18,227 bases of DNA from JBFHNV01 sp965365655. GTDB lineage: Bacteria; Pseudomonadota; Gammaproteobacteria; HK1. Positions 7,399 through 13,672 of this stretch are shown here, in pieces. Location: the NCBI GenBank assembly GCA_965365655.1, contig CBDUCN010000071.1, positions 1 through 18,227 on the forward strand, given 5' to 3'. Position 1 is the first letter of the stretch, and each line of letters opens with the position of its first letter. The translations under genes and the position numbers were made by a program. Under the pieces are notes generated by a model. The model saw only the letters and a list, made by a program, of their open reading frames with translations. It was not told where the DNA came from and made no database searches.

Positions 7399-7746
7399 AT
7401 GCGCCGCGCGCTGTACATCCTCCTGCTTGCCGTGCTGCCGGGCGCCCTCGTGCTCGGCGGGTGCGCCAGCTCGCGCTTCACGAGCAGCGGCGGCGAGCCG
7501 CTGGCCCCGTGGCACGGCGAGGTGCAGGTGCTCGAGCGCCTTCCGCCGGAGGGCACCTACCGGCTCGTCGGCGTCGTCAGCGTCTCCGGCGTGGCGCTCA
7601 CCAGCGATGCGCGCATGTTCGACGATCTGCGCGCGCTGGCGGCCGAGCGCGGCGCGAACGCGGTGGTGCCGCAAGGGCCCATCCGCGACCGCGCGACCGG
7701 CGGCGGCGAGGAGCGGGCCCTCGCGGCCTACGCGATCCGGCGCTGA
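7399..7746 (+). CDS. Small putative lipoprotein
   Basis: 115 residues. A signal sequence with two arginines and a hydrophobic core ends in the lipobox-like LGGC, so the mature protein would start at Cys near position 22 and be lipid-anchored. The mature part is about 90 residues. It has a segment YRLVGVVSVSGVALTSD and then LRALAAERGANAVV, a layout faintly like RcsF/YbjQ-type small domains, but I do not claim membership. The start at 7399 is set by the signal peptide; the frame is open further upstream only inside the divergent oxygenase gene. No Shine-Dalgarno is visible, and the -10-like TATACT ends 7 bp before the ATG, which suggests a leaderless mRNA. The gene is convergent with the IalB-family gene. 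Confidence 0.75.
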   Translation: MRRALYILLLAVLPGALVLGGCASSRFTSSGGEPLAPWHGEVQVLERLPPEGTYRLVGVVSVSGVALTSDARMFDDLRALAAERGANAVVPQGPIRDRATGGGEERALAAYAIRR

Positions 7747-7753
7747 GGATCCG

Positions 7754-7785
7754 GCGCCCGCACGGGCGCGGTCCGGTGGGCGGAC
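7754..7785. terminator. Paired GC hairpins between convergent genes
   Basis: GCGCCCG/CGGGCGC (7754-7760 with 7763-7769) and GTCCG/CGGAC (7771-7775 with 7781-7785) lie in the 87-bp gap between the lipoprotein and IalB-family stops. They could serve both strands. There is no T-run. The assignment is weak. Confidence 0.3.
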
Positions 7786-7833
7786 GGCGACGGGTCGATC
7801 GGCGCAGGTGCGGACACCGCGACGCTGCCGGGT

Positions 7834-8328
7834 TCAGCGGCGGCAGGCCTTCGCGGTCGCGGCGTGGGCGGCGGTGAAGCCGTACAGCGAGTAGCGATCC
7901 ACCGTCTCGGTGCCGCGGCTGGAGGTGCCGCTCACGACCAGCTCGCGCCCGGCGCGCATCGCGTTGATCAGGCGTGCGGAGTCGCCGTCCAGCCACGCGG
8001 TGCTGCCCTCGGTGCGCAGGCTCTCCTCGAGGTCCCCGACGGCCACGCGCACGCTGCTGCCGGACGCGTACGTATAGCCGGCCTCCACGCTGACGCGCGC
8101 CGCCTCGCGGTCCCCCGGCCGCCGGGTGACGAACACGAACGCGTCGCCGCGCCGCGTGTAGTCGCCCTCGCTCTTCACCGGCTGGCTGAAGGCCATGCAG
8201 GCGACATCGTCACCGCCGCCGAAGCGCATCGCGCTCCAGCTCCTGAACGTGCCCAGGGAGCGGTCGGCGGCGGCGGCGCCTAGAGCGGCCGCGCACAGCG
8301 CGGCGAGGATGCCGGAGCGGACGTTCAC
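7834..8328 (-). CDS. IalB-family (invasion-associated locus B) periplasmic protein
   Basis: 164 residues from the GTG at 8328. A signal peptide of about 20 residues (NVRSGILAALCAAALGAAAA) precedes a mature domain with the family pattern: RSWSAMRFGG, C in DVACMAF, FVFVTRRPGD, VSVEAGYTYASGSSV, TAWLDGD, AMRAGRELVV, then SSRGTETVDRYSLYGF-TAAH and a C-terminal Cys (KACRR). The two mature cysteines probably form the disulfide common in this family. IalB proteins are best known in alphaproteobacteria, where the Bartonella member is linked to erythrocyte invasion. In other bacteria the role is unknown, so no virulence role should be read from this. An upstream GTG at 8358 would put 10 extra residues before the signal peptide and overlap the likely promoter, so 8328 is preferred. 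Confidence 0.8.
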   Translation of the reverse strand: MNVRSGILAALCAAALGAAAADRSLGTFRSWSAMRFGGGDDVACMAFSQPVKSEGDYTRRGDAFVFVTRRPGDREAARVSVEAGYTYASGSSVRVAVGDLEESLRTEGSTAWLDGDSARLINAMRAGRELVVSGTSSRGTETVDRYSLYGFTAAHAATAKACRR

Positions 8329-8332
8329 GTGG

Positions 8333-8365
8333 GATAGTGCGCGAATGGGGGGCAACACGATTATG
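8333..8365. promoter_or_regulatory. Overlapping divergent -10 elements
   Basis: The minus strand reads CATAAT (8365 to 8360), which would start the IalB-family transcript near 8353 with a leader of about 25 nt. The plus strand reads GATAGT (8333-8338), which would start the 8401 gene near 8345. The two predicted transcripts overlap by several bases. -35 boxes are not convincing. Confidence 0.35.
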
Positions 8366-8400
8366 CCGCACTTCGCTCACGCAGTCGGGCGCAGCGGTCC

Positions 8401-8868
8401 GTGAGCGCACGGCGGCCACAGGACGCGCCGCCGCTGGATCCGGGCGTGTTCGCGCGCGCGGTGATCGCGGGACTGGCCGCGGGCGAATCGGCGGGCGGCG
8501 ACGCCGCGGCGCTCGACCGGCTGGAGGCGGACGGCAGCGTGTCGATGCTGCAGGTGCCGGACACGCCGCACGGGCGCGCGGCGTTCGCGTTGAAGCGCCA
8601 CTTCGCCGGCGACGACGCGGGGTTCCAGAGCGCGCTGCCGCGATTCCGCGCGCTCATGGACCTGTTCTCGCGCGGCGCGCTGGCCGGATGGATGCGCGCG
8701 GGCGACGGCGGGCGCAGCTCCCTTCACCCGGCGGTGCTCGACGTCGCGAGCCGCATGCGGCTGTCGCGCAACGGGCGCTTCGCGCCGCGCAAGTTCCTCG
8801 ACGAGGTCGAGCGCGCCGCTGCGGCGCATTACCCGGAGCTTGCCGGCTGGCAGGACGGGGGCGGCTGA
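8401..8868 (+). CDS. Conserved-looking protein of unknown function
   Basis: 155 residues from a GTG start. I do not recognise the family. There is no signal peptide, membrane segment, cysteine or nucleotide-binding motif. The sequence is predicted mostly helical, with many Ala, Arg, Asp and Leu residues. A central segment (HFAGDDAGFQSALPRFRALM) is followed by RFAPRKFLDEVERAAAAHYP near the C-terminus. The gene is taken as real because it has a full-length frame in an otherwise empty interval, GC-rich third positions, a candidate promoter upstream and a strong hairpin just after the stop. It is divergent from the IalB-family gene and convergent with hslO. The start is uncertain; no Shine-Dalgarno is visible. 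Confidence 0.6.
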   Translation: MSARRPQDAPPLDPGVFARAVIAGLAAGESAGGDAAALDRLEADGSVSMLQVPDTPHGRAAFALKRHFAGDDAGFQSALPRFRALMDLFSRGALAGWMRAGDGGRSSLHPAVLDVASRMRLSRNGRFAPRKFLDEVERAAAAHYPELAGWQDGGG

Positions 8869-8872
8869 ACGC

Positions 8873-8903
8873 CGCGTCGGCGCCACGGCGCGGCGCCGAC
8901 GCG
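8873..8903. terminator. 12-bp perfect hairpin between convergent genes
   Basis: Arms 8873-8884 and 8892-8903 are exact reverse complements (CGCGTCGGCGCC on the left) with a 7-nt loop. The hairpin lies 4 bp after the stop of the 8401 gene and 56 bp beyond the hslO stop. No U-tract follows on either strand. It is probably a bidirectional gene-end structure. Confidence 0.5.
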
Positions 8904-8959
8904 ATCCCGGGACACCCGCGAGCGGCGACACGCCGGCGCACGATCAGCGTGCCGCCGCG

Positions 8960-9847
8960 TCAGTGCCGCGTGGCGGACGGCGTGTCGGAGCTCAGCGCGT
9001 TGTTGCTCAGCAGCTGCTCCACGTCCACCGCGTCGAAGCGGTACGACGCGTTGCAGTACTCGCAGCCCACCGCCACCGCACCCTCGTCGCGCAGGATGGA
9101 CTCCAGCTCCTCGCGGCCCAGCCCCTCGAGCATGGACGCGACCCGCTCCCGCGAGCAGCGGCACTCGAATCGCCAGCCCTGGGGCTCGAACACCCGCACC
9201 TGCTCCTCGTGGAACAGCCGCCTCAGGAGCTCGTGCGGGCCGAGACCCAGCAGCTCCTCGTGGGTCACGGTGTCGGCGAGCGTGGTGACGCGCTCCCACA
9301 GGTCCGGGTCCCGCTCCGCGGATGACGACGGCATCTCCTGCACCAGCAGTCCCGCGGCGCGCTCCTCGTCCACCCCCAGCCACAGCCGCGTGGGAAGCTG
9401 CTCGGAGCGCCGGAAGTAGCCCTGCAGGCACTCCGCCAGCGAGTTTCCGGTGAGCTCGACGATGCCCTGGTAGCGCTCCGCGTCGGCGCCCGGATCGATG
9501 GTCATCACGAGGCGCCCCTCGCCGACCAGTCCGGCGAATCCCGTGTCGTGCACCTCGCCCTTCCAGCGTGCGAGGCCGCGCAGCGTACGCCGGCCCGAGC
9601 ACTCCACCACCACCAGCCCCACCGGCCCCGCGCCCTGCGTCTGCAGGATCAGCGAGCCGTCGAACTTGATGGTGGACGCGAGCAGCGCGGTGGCCGCCGC
9701 CGCCTCGCCGAGCAGGTCGCGCACCGGGACCGGATACTCCTGGCGGGCGAGCAGCGACTGCCAGGTCTGATCGAGCTGCACGAACTCGCCGCGCACGTGG
9801 GATCCGTCGAACAGGAATCGGTGCAGGTGGTCGCCTTGCTCGCTCAT
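8960..9847 (-). CDS. hslO: Hsp33 redox-regulated holdase chaperone
   Basis: 295 residues, the usual Hsp33 length. The N-terminal domain starts with HLHRFLFDGSHVRGEFVQLD, which matches the family start closely, and continues with TIKFDGSLILQTQGAGPVGL. The C-terminal redox switch has all four zinc cysteines: C229 and C231 (CRC) and C262 and C265 (CEYC). Oxidation releases zinc and turns the protein into a cytoplasmic chaperone that holds unfolding proteins. The ATG at 9847 is preferred over longer starts because it begins the conserved domain and has GAGGAG just upstream. The extra 54 upstream codons are low-complexity and cross the opposite promoter region. It is divergent from the glutaredoxin-ATL operon, so redox and alkylation functions sit back to back. 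It is probably monocistronic. Confidence 0.96.
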   Translation of the reverse strand: MSEQGDHLHRFLFDGSHVRGEFVQLDQTWQSLLARQEYPVPVRDLLGEAAAATALLASTIKFDGSLILQTQGAGPVGLVVVECSGRRTLRGLARWKGEVHDTGFAGLVGEGRLVMTIDPGADAERYQGIVELTGNSLAECLQGYFRRSEQLPTRLWLGVDEERAAGLLVQEMPSSSAERDPDLWERVTTLADTVTHEELLGLGPHELLRRLFHEEQVRVFEPQGWRFECRCSRERVASMLEGLGREELESILRDEGAVAVGCEYCNASYRFDAVDVEQLLSNNALSSDTPSATRH

Positions 9848-9965
9848 GGCTCCTCGCGTCGTGCGCCCGCCCGCGCGGGCCGTTGCAACGCCCGTCCCGG
9901 CGCCGGCGTGGCGCGTGGGGTCCGGCGTCGGGGTGGGCTGCGGGTCGCTGGCAGGCGGATCTGAG

Positions 9966-9971
9966 GATAAT
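9966..9971 (+). promoter_or_regulatory. -10 element for the glutaredoxin-ATL operon
   Basis: GATAAT matches the -10 consensus at five of six positions. Initiation near 9978 gives a leader of about 25 nt to the ATG at 10003. The reverse complement of the adjacent bases reads TATCCT (9970 to 9965), so a divergent hslO promoter may overlap it. No clear -35 is present. Confidence 0.45.
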
Positions 9972-10002
9972 CTGCATCCGGTCGCCGGCAACGACCCCTT
10001 CG

Positions 10003-10695
10003 ATGTCAACGCAGCGCTTCACACTCTACCTCCGCGAGCACTGCCACCTGTGCGAGCAGATGCTGCACGCGCTCACGCCATGGCGCGAAGCCCACGGGCT
10101 CGCGGTGGAGGCCGTCGACGTCGACGCCGACCCGGTGCTCGCCGCGCGTTTCGGCACCCGCGTGCCGGTGCTCGAGACGGACGGCGAGGTGCTGTGCGAG
10201 CTGCGCCTGGACGAGGACGCGCTGGCCCGGCACCTCGGCGTTGCGGCAGGCGGCGCGCTGCGCCACGCGGGGACCTACGAGCGCATCTACGCCGTGGTGC
10301 GCCGCATCCCGCCGGGGCGGGTGGCCACCTACGGCCAGGTCGCGGCCGTCGAGGGCCGCGCGACGGCGCGCATGGTCGGCTACGCGATGGCGGCGCTGGG
10401 CGCCGGCAGCGACGTGCCCTGGCAGCGCGTGATCAACGCCCGCGGCGAGGTCAGCGAGCGCAGCGGCGGCGGCGGCACCGCGCGCCAGCGCGAGCGCCTG
10501 GAGGCGGAAGGCGTGCTGTTCGACCGCCGGGGCCGGGTCGATCTCGCGCGCGCCGGGTGGGACGGGCCGGATCCGGCGTGGCTCGCCGCGCACGGCTTCC
10601 ATGCCGCGGCGACTCCGGGCGCGGCGGGCGGCCGGTCCGCCGCGGCGACGCGGCGGGGCACGTCCGCGGACACGAAGCGGCGGAGGATGCTGTGA
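10003..10695 (+). CDS. Fusion: glutaredoxin-like (DUF836) domain plus alkyltransferase-like (ATL/MGMT-fold) domain
   Basis: 230 residues in one uninterrupted frame. Residues 1-78 resemble the small glutaredoxin-like DUF836 family, with a CHLC redox motif at C14-C17 and TRVPVLETDG at 52-61. Residues 90-170 form an MGMT C-terminal-type domain: YAVVRRIPPGRVATYGQVA, an Arg-containing helix (R123 in TARMVG) and VPWQRVINARGEVS. The catalytic Cys of true O6-alkylguanine transferases (PCHRV) is replaced by W140 (PWQRV). This is the hallmark of ATL proteins, which bind alkylated guanine without repairing it and recruit nucleotide excision repair. A basic low-complexity tail follows. The ATG at 10003 fits the domain start and promoter. 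The stop overlaps the next GTG by 3 bases. Joining a thioredoxin-fold domain to an ATL is unusual; the function of the pairing is unknown. Confidence 0.88.
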   Translation: MSTQRFTLYLREHCHLCEQMLHALTPWREAHGLAVEAVDVDADPVLAARFGTRVPVLETDGEVLCELRLDEDALARHLGVAAGGALRHAGTYERIYAVVRRIPPGRVATYGQVAAVEGRATARMVGYAMAALGAGSDVPWQRVINARGEVSERSGGGGTARQRERLEAEGVLFDRRGRVDLARAGWDGPDPAWLAAHGFHAAATPGAAGGRSAAATRRGTSADTKRRRML

Positions 10696-11240
10696 GCCTG
10701 CCGCTCGTGCTCGCGGCGGCCGACTTCGCGGCGGTGCGCCACCGCGACCAGCGCCGCAAGGGCGAGCACGCGTGGCCGTACATCAACCATCCGCTGCGGG
10801 TCGCGGAGCTGCTGTCGCGGGTGGGCGGCGTCGATGACGCGGAGGTGATCGCGGCGGCGCTGCTGCACGACACCGTGGAGGACACCGCCACCCGCCCCGA
10901 CGAGATCGAGCGGCGCTTCGGCGCGCGCGTGCGCGACCTCGTGATGGAGGTCAGCGACGACAAGGGGCTCGCGGCACGCGAGCGCAAGCGCGAGCAGATT
11001 GCCCGCGCGCCGCAGCTGTCCCACGGCGCCGCGCTGATCAAGCTCGCGGACAAGATCGCCAACGTCGGCGACATCGTGCAGTCGCCACCGGCGGGCTGGA
11101 GCCTCGAGCGCCGCCAGGACTACCTGGCCTGGGCCGAGGCGGTGGTGGACGCGTGCCCGCCGGTGAGCCCGGAGCTCGACGCGCTGTTCCGCGACACCCT
11201 CGCGCGCGCCCGCGAAGGCCTCGCGCGAGCCACGTCGTGA
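10692..11240 (+). CDS. Small alarmone hydrolase (Mesh1/SpoT-type HD domain)
   Basis: 182 residues, made only of an HD hydrolase domain like metazoan Mesh1 and the SpoT hydrolase domain, with no synthetase, TGS or ACT part. Metal and catalytic residues are visible: H33 in INHPLRVAE, H59-D60 with E63-D64 in LLHDTVEDT, and D120 in KLADKIANVGD. The segment VSDDKGLAARERKR is also characteristic. Expected reaction: removal of the 3' pyrophosphate from (p)ppGpp. Some family members act on other substrates such as NADPH. The GTG at 10692 overlaps the upstream stop (GTGA) and is preceded by GGAGGA at 10682-10687, so translation is probably coupled to the fusion gene. The GNAT gene follows after 31 bp. 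Confidence 0.9.
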   Translation: MSLPLVLAAADFAAVRHRDQRRKGEHAWPYINHPLRVAELLSRVGGVDDAEVIAAALLHDTVEDTATRPDEIERRFGARVRDLVMEVSDDKGLAARERKREQIARAPQLSHGAALIKLADKIANVGDIVQSPPAGWSLERRQDYLAWAEAVVDACPPVSPELDALFRDTLARAREGLARATS

Positions 11241-11271
11241 GCATCGCCCGGGCACTCCCGCCGGCGACGTC

Positions 11272-11763
11272 GTGAGCGCGCGCATCGCGCCGCTCGCGGA
11301 CCCCGACCTCGCCGCGCTGCACGCGCTGAACGAGGCGGCGGTGCCGGCCGTGAACAGCGTGCCGGAGGCCACCCTTCGCGAGCTGGGGGGCATGGCCGAG
11401 GCGTTTCCGGTGGCCCACGGCGCGCAGGGTCCCTGCGGCTTCCTGGTGCTGCTCGCGCCGGGCGCCGACTACGCGAGCCCGAACTACCGCTGGTTCGCGC
11501 GACGCTACGCCGACTTCCTGTACGTGGACCGGGTCGTCGTGGCCGCGGCGGCGCGCCGCCACGGCGTGGGCCGGGCGCTGTACGCGGAGGCCTGGCACCG
11601 CGCGTGCCGGCGCGGCGCGCCGCTCACGTGCGAGGTGAACCTGGACCCGCCGAACCCGGGATCGCTGGCCTTCCACCGGCGCCTCGGCTTCAGCCAGGTC
11701 GGCGTGCAGCGCACCGACGGCGGCGCGAAGACGGTGTGCCTGATGGTCCGCAGGCCGCGGTGA
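11272..11763 (+). CDS. GNAT-family N-acetyltransferase (COG3818-like)
   Basis: 163 residues. The acetyl-CoA binding motif is clear: RVVVAAAARRHGVGRALYAEA at about 87-107, with the R-R-x-G-x-G pyrophosphate loop at 95-100, then LTCEVNLDPPNPGSLAFHRR and LGFSQVGVQ at the C-terminal motif B. The N-terminal half, including YASPNYRWFARRYADFLYVD, fits a predicted acetyltransferase group with unknown substrate. The GTG at 11272 is chosen because the conserved IAPLADPDLAALHALNE segment starts directly after it. The stop codon overlaps the GTG of the ACT-domain gene (GTGA), which indicates coupled translation within the operon. Confidence 0.85.
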   Translation: MSARIAPLADPDLAALHALNEAAVPAVNSVPEATLRELGGMAEAFPVAHGAQGPCGFLVLLAPGADYASPNYRWFARRYADFLYVDRVVVAAAARRHGVGRALYAEAWHRACRRGAPLTCEVNLDPPNPGSLAFHRRLGFSQVGVQRTDGGAKTVCLMVRRPR

Positions 11764-12146
11764 CCCTCACCCTGCGCTGGCTGCCGGGCCGCTACGGCGT
11801 CTACCGGCTCGCGCCGCACGCCGCCGTGCCGGACTGGGCCGCCGAGGGCGCCTTCACGACCGTGTCGCGCAGCGCCGGCGAGCTCTCGGTGCTGTGCGCC
11901 TGGCGCGACGAGGCCGCGCACCTGCCCCGCATCGGCCCGCTCGCCTGCGCGGCGCTGGACGGGCCGCTCGACTTCCAGCTCACCGGCATCATCGCCCGCG
12001 TCACCGCGCCGCTCGCGGAGGCCGGGATCAGCGTGTTCTCGGTCGCCACCTTCGACACCGACTACCTGCTGGTGGGCGAGGGCGACGCGGCCCGCGCGCA
12101 GGCCTCGCTGGAAGCCGCCGGGGTGCGCTTCGCGCGACGCGACTGA
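11760..12146 (+). CDS. ACT-domain protein (COG3603-like)
   Basis: 128 residues. The N-terminal part (LTLRWLPGRYGVYRL, then FTTVSRSAGELSVLC) and the C-terminal ACT-like half (LTGIIARVTAPLAEAGISVF-SVATFDTDYLLV) match a family of small ACT proteins related to the amino-acid sensing domains of aspartokinase and eukaryotic CASTOR. A ligand-binding, probably amino-acid sensing, role is likely; no enzyme domain is attached. The GTG at 11760 overlaps the GNAT stop by 3 bases. As last gene of the operon it may regulate the acetyltransferase, but that is inference from position alone. A new promoter-like hexamer follows before the next gene. Confidence 0.85.
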   Translation: MTLTLRWLPGRYGVYRLAPHAAVPDWAAEGAFTTVSRSAGELSVLCAWRDEAAHLPRIGPLACAALDGPLDFQLTGIIARVTAPLAEAGISVFSVATFDTDYLLVGEGDAARAQASLEAAGVRFARRD

Positions 12147-12169
12147 CGCTGCGCGACGCGGGCGGCGGG

Positions 12170-12175
12170 TAGACT
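12170..12175 (+). promoter_or_regulatory. -10 element for the YigB-like gene
   Basis: TAGACT sits in the 61-bp gap between the ACT and HAD genes. Initiation near 12182 leaves a 26-nt leader to the GTG at 12208. No convincing -35 is visible. Confidence 0.4.
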
Positions 12176-12207
12176 GCGCGCCGTTCCGTGCCGCCCGGTC
12201 AAGCCCC

Positions 12208-12900
12208 GTGAGCATCACCTGCGTCACCTTCGATCTGGACGACACGCTGTGGGAGGTGGGGCCGGTGATCATGCGCGCCGAGGCTCGCTTCTACGACTGG
12301 CTGGCCGAGCGCTGCCCGCGCGTGACGGACACTCACAGCGTGGAGCAGCTCACGGCGCACCGGCGCCGCTTCATGCAGCGCTTTCCCGACGAGCGCCACG
12401 ACCTCACCGGCCTGCGCAAGCGCTGGCTGCAGCACGTGTTCGAGACATTCGGCTACGACGAGTCGACGGTCGAGGAGGCATTCCGCGTGTTCTGGGAGCA
12501 CCGCAACGCGGTGGAGCTGTTCGACGAGGTGCCGGAGGCGATGGCGAGCCTGCGCGAGCGCTACGCGCTGGGGGTGATCACCAACGGCAACGCGTGCGTG
12601 GACTTCATCGGCATCGGTCACTGGTTCGACTTCGTCGTGTCGGCCGAACGCGCAGGCGCGGCGAAGCCCGAGCCGCGCATCTTCGAGGCGGCCCTGGCGT
12701 GCGCCGGCGTGGACGCCGGCCGTGTGGTGCACGTGGGCGACGATCCGGAGAACGACGTGCGCGGCGCCGCGCGCGCCGGCATGCGCACGGTGTGGGTGAA
12801 CCCGCGGCTCGCGCCGTGGCCGGGCGGCGCGGCGCCGGACGCCATCGTCAGCTCGGTGGGCGAGCTGCCCGCGGCCCTGGAACGCCTCGCGGGAGGGTGA
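12208..12900 (+). CDS. HAD-IA phosphatase, YigB-like
   Basis: 230 residues from a GTG start. HAD motif I is D9-L-D11-D-T13 (FDLDDTLW), with PVIMRAEA following as in E. coli YigB. Motif II is VITNGNA, motif III is the Lys in AGAAKPEPRIFE, and motif IV is HVGDDPENDVRGAARAGM. YigB of E. coli dephosphorylates 5-amino-6-(5-phospho-D-ribitylamino)uracil in riboflavin synthesis and also acts on FMN and other sugar phosphates. The same role is plausible here but unproved, as no riboflavin genes are nearby. The helical cap between motifs I and II is of normal size. The gene has its own promoter-like box and a short hairpin just after the stop, so it is probably a single transcription unit. Confidence 0.86.
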   Translation: MSITCVTFDLDDTLWEVGPVIMRAEARFYDWLAERCPRVTDTHSVEQLTAHRRRFMQRFPDERHDLTGLRKRWLQHVFETFGYDESTVEEAFRVFWEHRNAVELFDEVPEAMASLRERYALGVITNGNACVDFIGIGHWFDFVVSAERAGAAKPEPRIFEAALACAGVDAGRVVHVGDDPENDVRGAARAGMRTVWVNPRLAPWPGGAAPDAIVSSVGELPAALERLAGG

Positions 12901-12903
12901 GCG

Positions 12904-12918
12904 GGCACGTCCCGTGCC
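12904..12918 (+). terminator. Short hairpin after the YigB-like gene
   Basis: GGCACG (12904-12909) pairs with CGTGCC (12913-12918) around a TCC loop, 3 bp after the stop codon. It has no U-tract. Confidence 0.35.
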
Positions 12919-13198
12919 TGGTCCCGTCGCTGCCCCGGGCACAGGCCCACCGCGCGTCACCCTGCGCGCGAGCGCGCGACGCTGGTGGGGCATCCGCGCA
13001 CCGGACACGGGCCGTCGACCGGCGTCACCGGACCGCCCGTCCCGCGCGCCGGCGCTCTCGGCCCGCGCGCCGGCACGACGGTCCCGCCGCACGCCCGCGG
13101 TGGCCCGTGATCCGGGCTGCCCTGCGCTGCGCGCCGGCGGCCTACACGGGTGCTGCGCGGCGCCTACCCACTGCTCTTCCCGGACGCCGCGACGTCAC

Positions 13199-13204
13199 TA
13201 CACT
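13199..13204 (+). promoter_or_regulatory. -10 element for the ComEA-like gene
   Basis: TACACT at 13199-13204 predicts initiation near 13211, just ahead of the leader hairpin. A weak TTCCCG (13177-13182) lies 16 bp upstream as a possible -35. Confidence 0.4.
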
Positions 13205-13213
13205 GGCCTCCAA

Positions 13214-13236
13214 GCGGGCGGCTGCACGCCGCCCGC
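13214..13236 (+). promoter_or_regulatory. 5'-terminal leader hairpin of the ComEA-like mRNA
   Basis: Arms 13214-13222 and 13228-13236 are perfect reverse complements (GCGGGCGGC on the left) with a TGCAC loop. If transcription starts near 13211, the stem-loop would sit at the very 5' end of the mRNA, a position known to protect transcripts such as ompA from decay. The hairpin is certain; the role is inferred. Confidence 0.45.
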
Positions 13237-13263
13237 GAATCAAGGACCGATCACGACCACGCC

Positions 13264-13270
13264 AAGGAGG
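13264..13270 (+). promoter_or_regulatory. Consensus Shine-Dalgarno of the ComEA-like gene
   Basis: AAGGAGG with 8-nt spacing to the ATG at 13279. It is by far the strongest ribosome-binding site in the window and fixes the start. Most neighbouring genes have weak or no such sequence, which suggests this small protein is highly translated. Confidence 0.85.
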
Positions 13271-13278
13271 CACACGTC

Positions 13279-13551
13279 ATGCGGACTCTTCGTACCCTCG
13301 CGCTGCTGGGCGCACTCACCCTGTCCGGAACCGCGCTGGCATCGCCGCCGGTGGACATCAACACCGCGGATGCCCAGACCCTCGCCGACACGATCCGCGG
13401 CGTCGGACTGAAGCGCGCAGAGGCAATCATCGCCGAGCGCGAGAAGAACGGCCCGTTCACCTCGGTGGACGATCTCGTCCGGGTGCAGGGGATCGGCGAG
13501 CGCATCCTGGAGGATGCGCGGGCCAACCTGACGGTGAAGCCCGCCGAGTAG
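13279..13551 (+). CDS. Secreted ComEA-type helix-hairpin-helix DNA-binding protein
   Basis: 90 residues. The signal peptide is residues 1-22, with cleavage after ALA. The mature protein is a ComEA-like double helix-hairpin-helix unit: VDINTADAQTLADTIRGVG, KRAEAIIAEREKNGPFTSVDD and LVRVQGIGERILEDARANL. Such small exported proteins bind double-stranded DNA in the periplasm. In competent bacteria ComEA pulls incoming DNA across the outer membrane. Many gammaproteobacteria carry this short form and its involvement in uptake is not always shown. The start is fixed by AAGGAGG 8 nt upstream. A 68-nt leader with a stem-loop precedes the gene and a strong hairpin follows 9 bp after the stop, so it is a compact monocistronic unit. 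Confidence 0.9.
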   Translation: MRTLRTLALLGALTLSGTALASPPVDINTADAQTLADTIRGVGLKRAEAIIAEREKNGPFTSVDDLVRVQGIGERILEDARANLTVKPAE

Positions 13552-13560
13552 GGCTCCGGA

Positions 13561-13592
13561 GGGCGGCCGGGGCGAGGACGTCCCGGCCGCCC
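13561..13592 (+). terminator. Strong gene-end hairpin after the ComEA-like gene
   Basis: GGGCGGCCGGG (13561-13571) pairs perfectly with 13582-13592. The stem continues inward by one G-U and two G-C pairs to an AGGA tetraloop, 14 pairs in all. It begins 9 bp after the stop codon. The following bases are GC-rich with no T-run, so it resembles an intrinsic terminator only in its stem. Confidence 0.6.
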
Positions 13593-13672
13593 ACGCCGGC
13601 GGACTCGCGTCCCGGCCCGCCGCGCGAGGCTGCGGACGCCGCCGCAGGCGCGGTCACGGCAAGGCGCAGCGC

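Larger units (their letters stand above)
12901..13278. other. 378-bp intergenic region upstream of the ComEA-like gene
   Basis: No supportable gene is seen on either strand. The first part holds a short gene-end hairpin (12904-12918) and GC-rich palindromic runs around 12966-12980. The middle, about 12985-13170, shows nothing I can name. The last 80 bp hold the ComEA-like gene's promoter, leader hairpin and Shine-Dalgarno, listed separately. Confidence 0.6.

Noticed and set aside
5323..7674. 783-codon minus-strand open frame across four genes
   Set aside because: It crosses the MFS, both oxygenases and the lipoprotein gene without any family pattern. It is a composition artefact.
9848..10009. 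54-residue N-terminal extension of Hsp33
   Set aside because: It is low-complexity, crosses the opposite operon's promoter and start, and lacks homology. The ATG at 9847 has a ribosome-binding site.
10231..10275. Frameshift or assembly join between the glutaredoxin-like and ATL domains
   Set aside because: The frame is continuous with no stop, and the linker AAGGALRHAGTYE is plausible. It remains checkable, so it is listed as a test rather than a claim.
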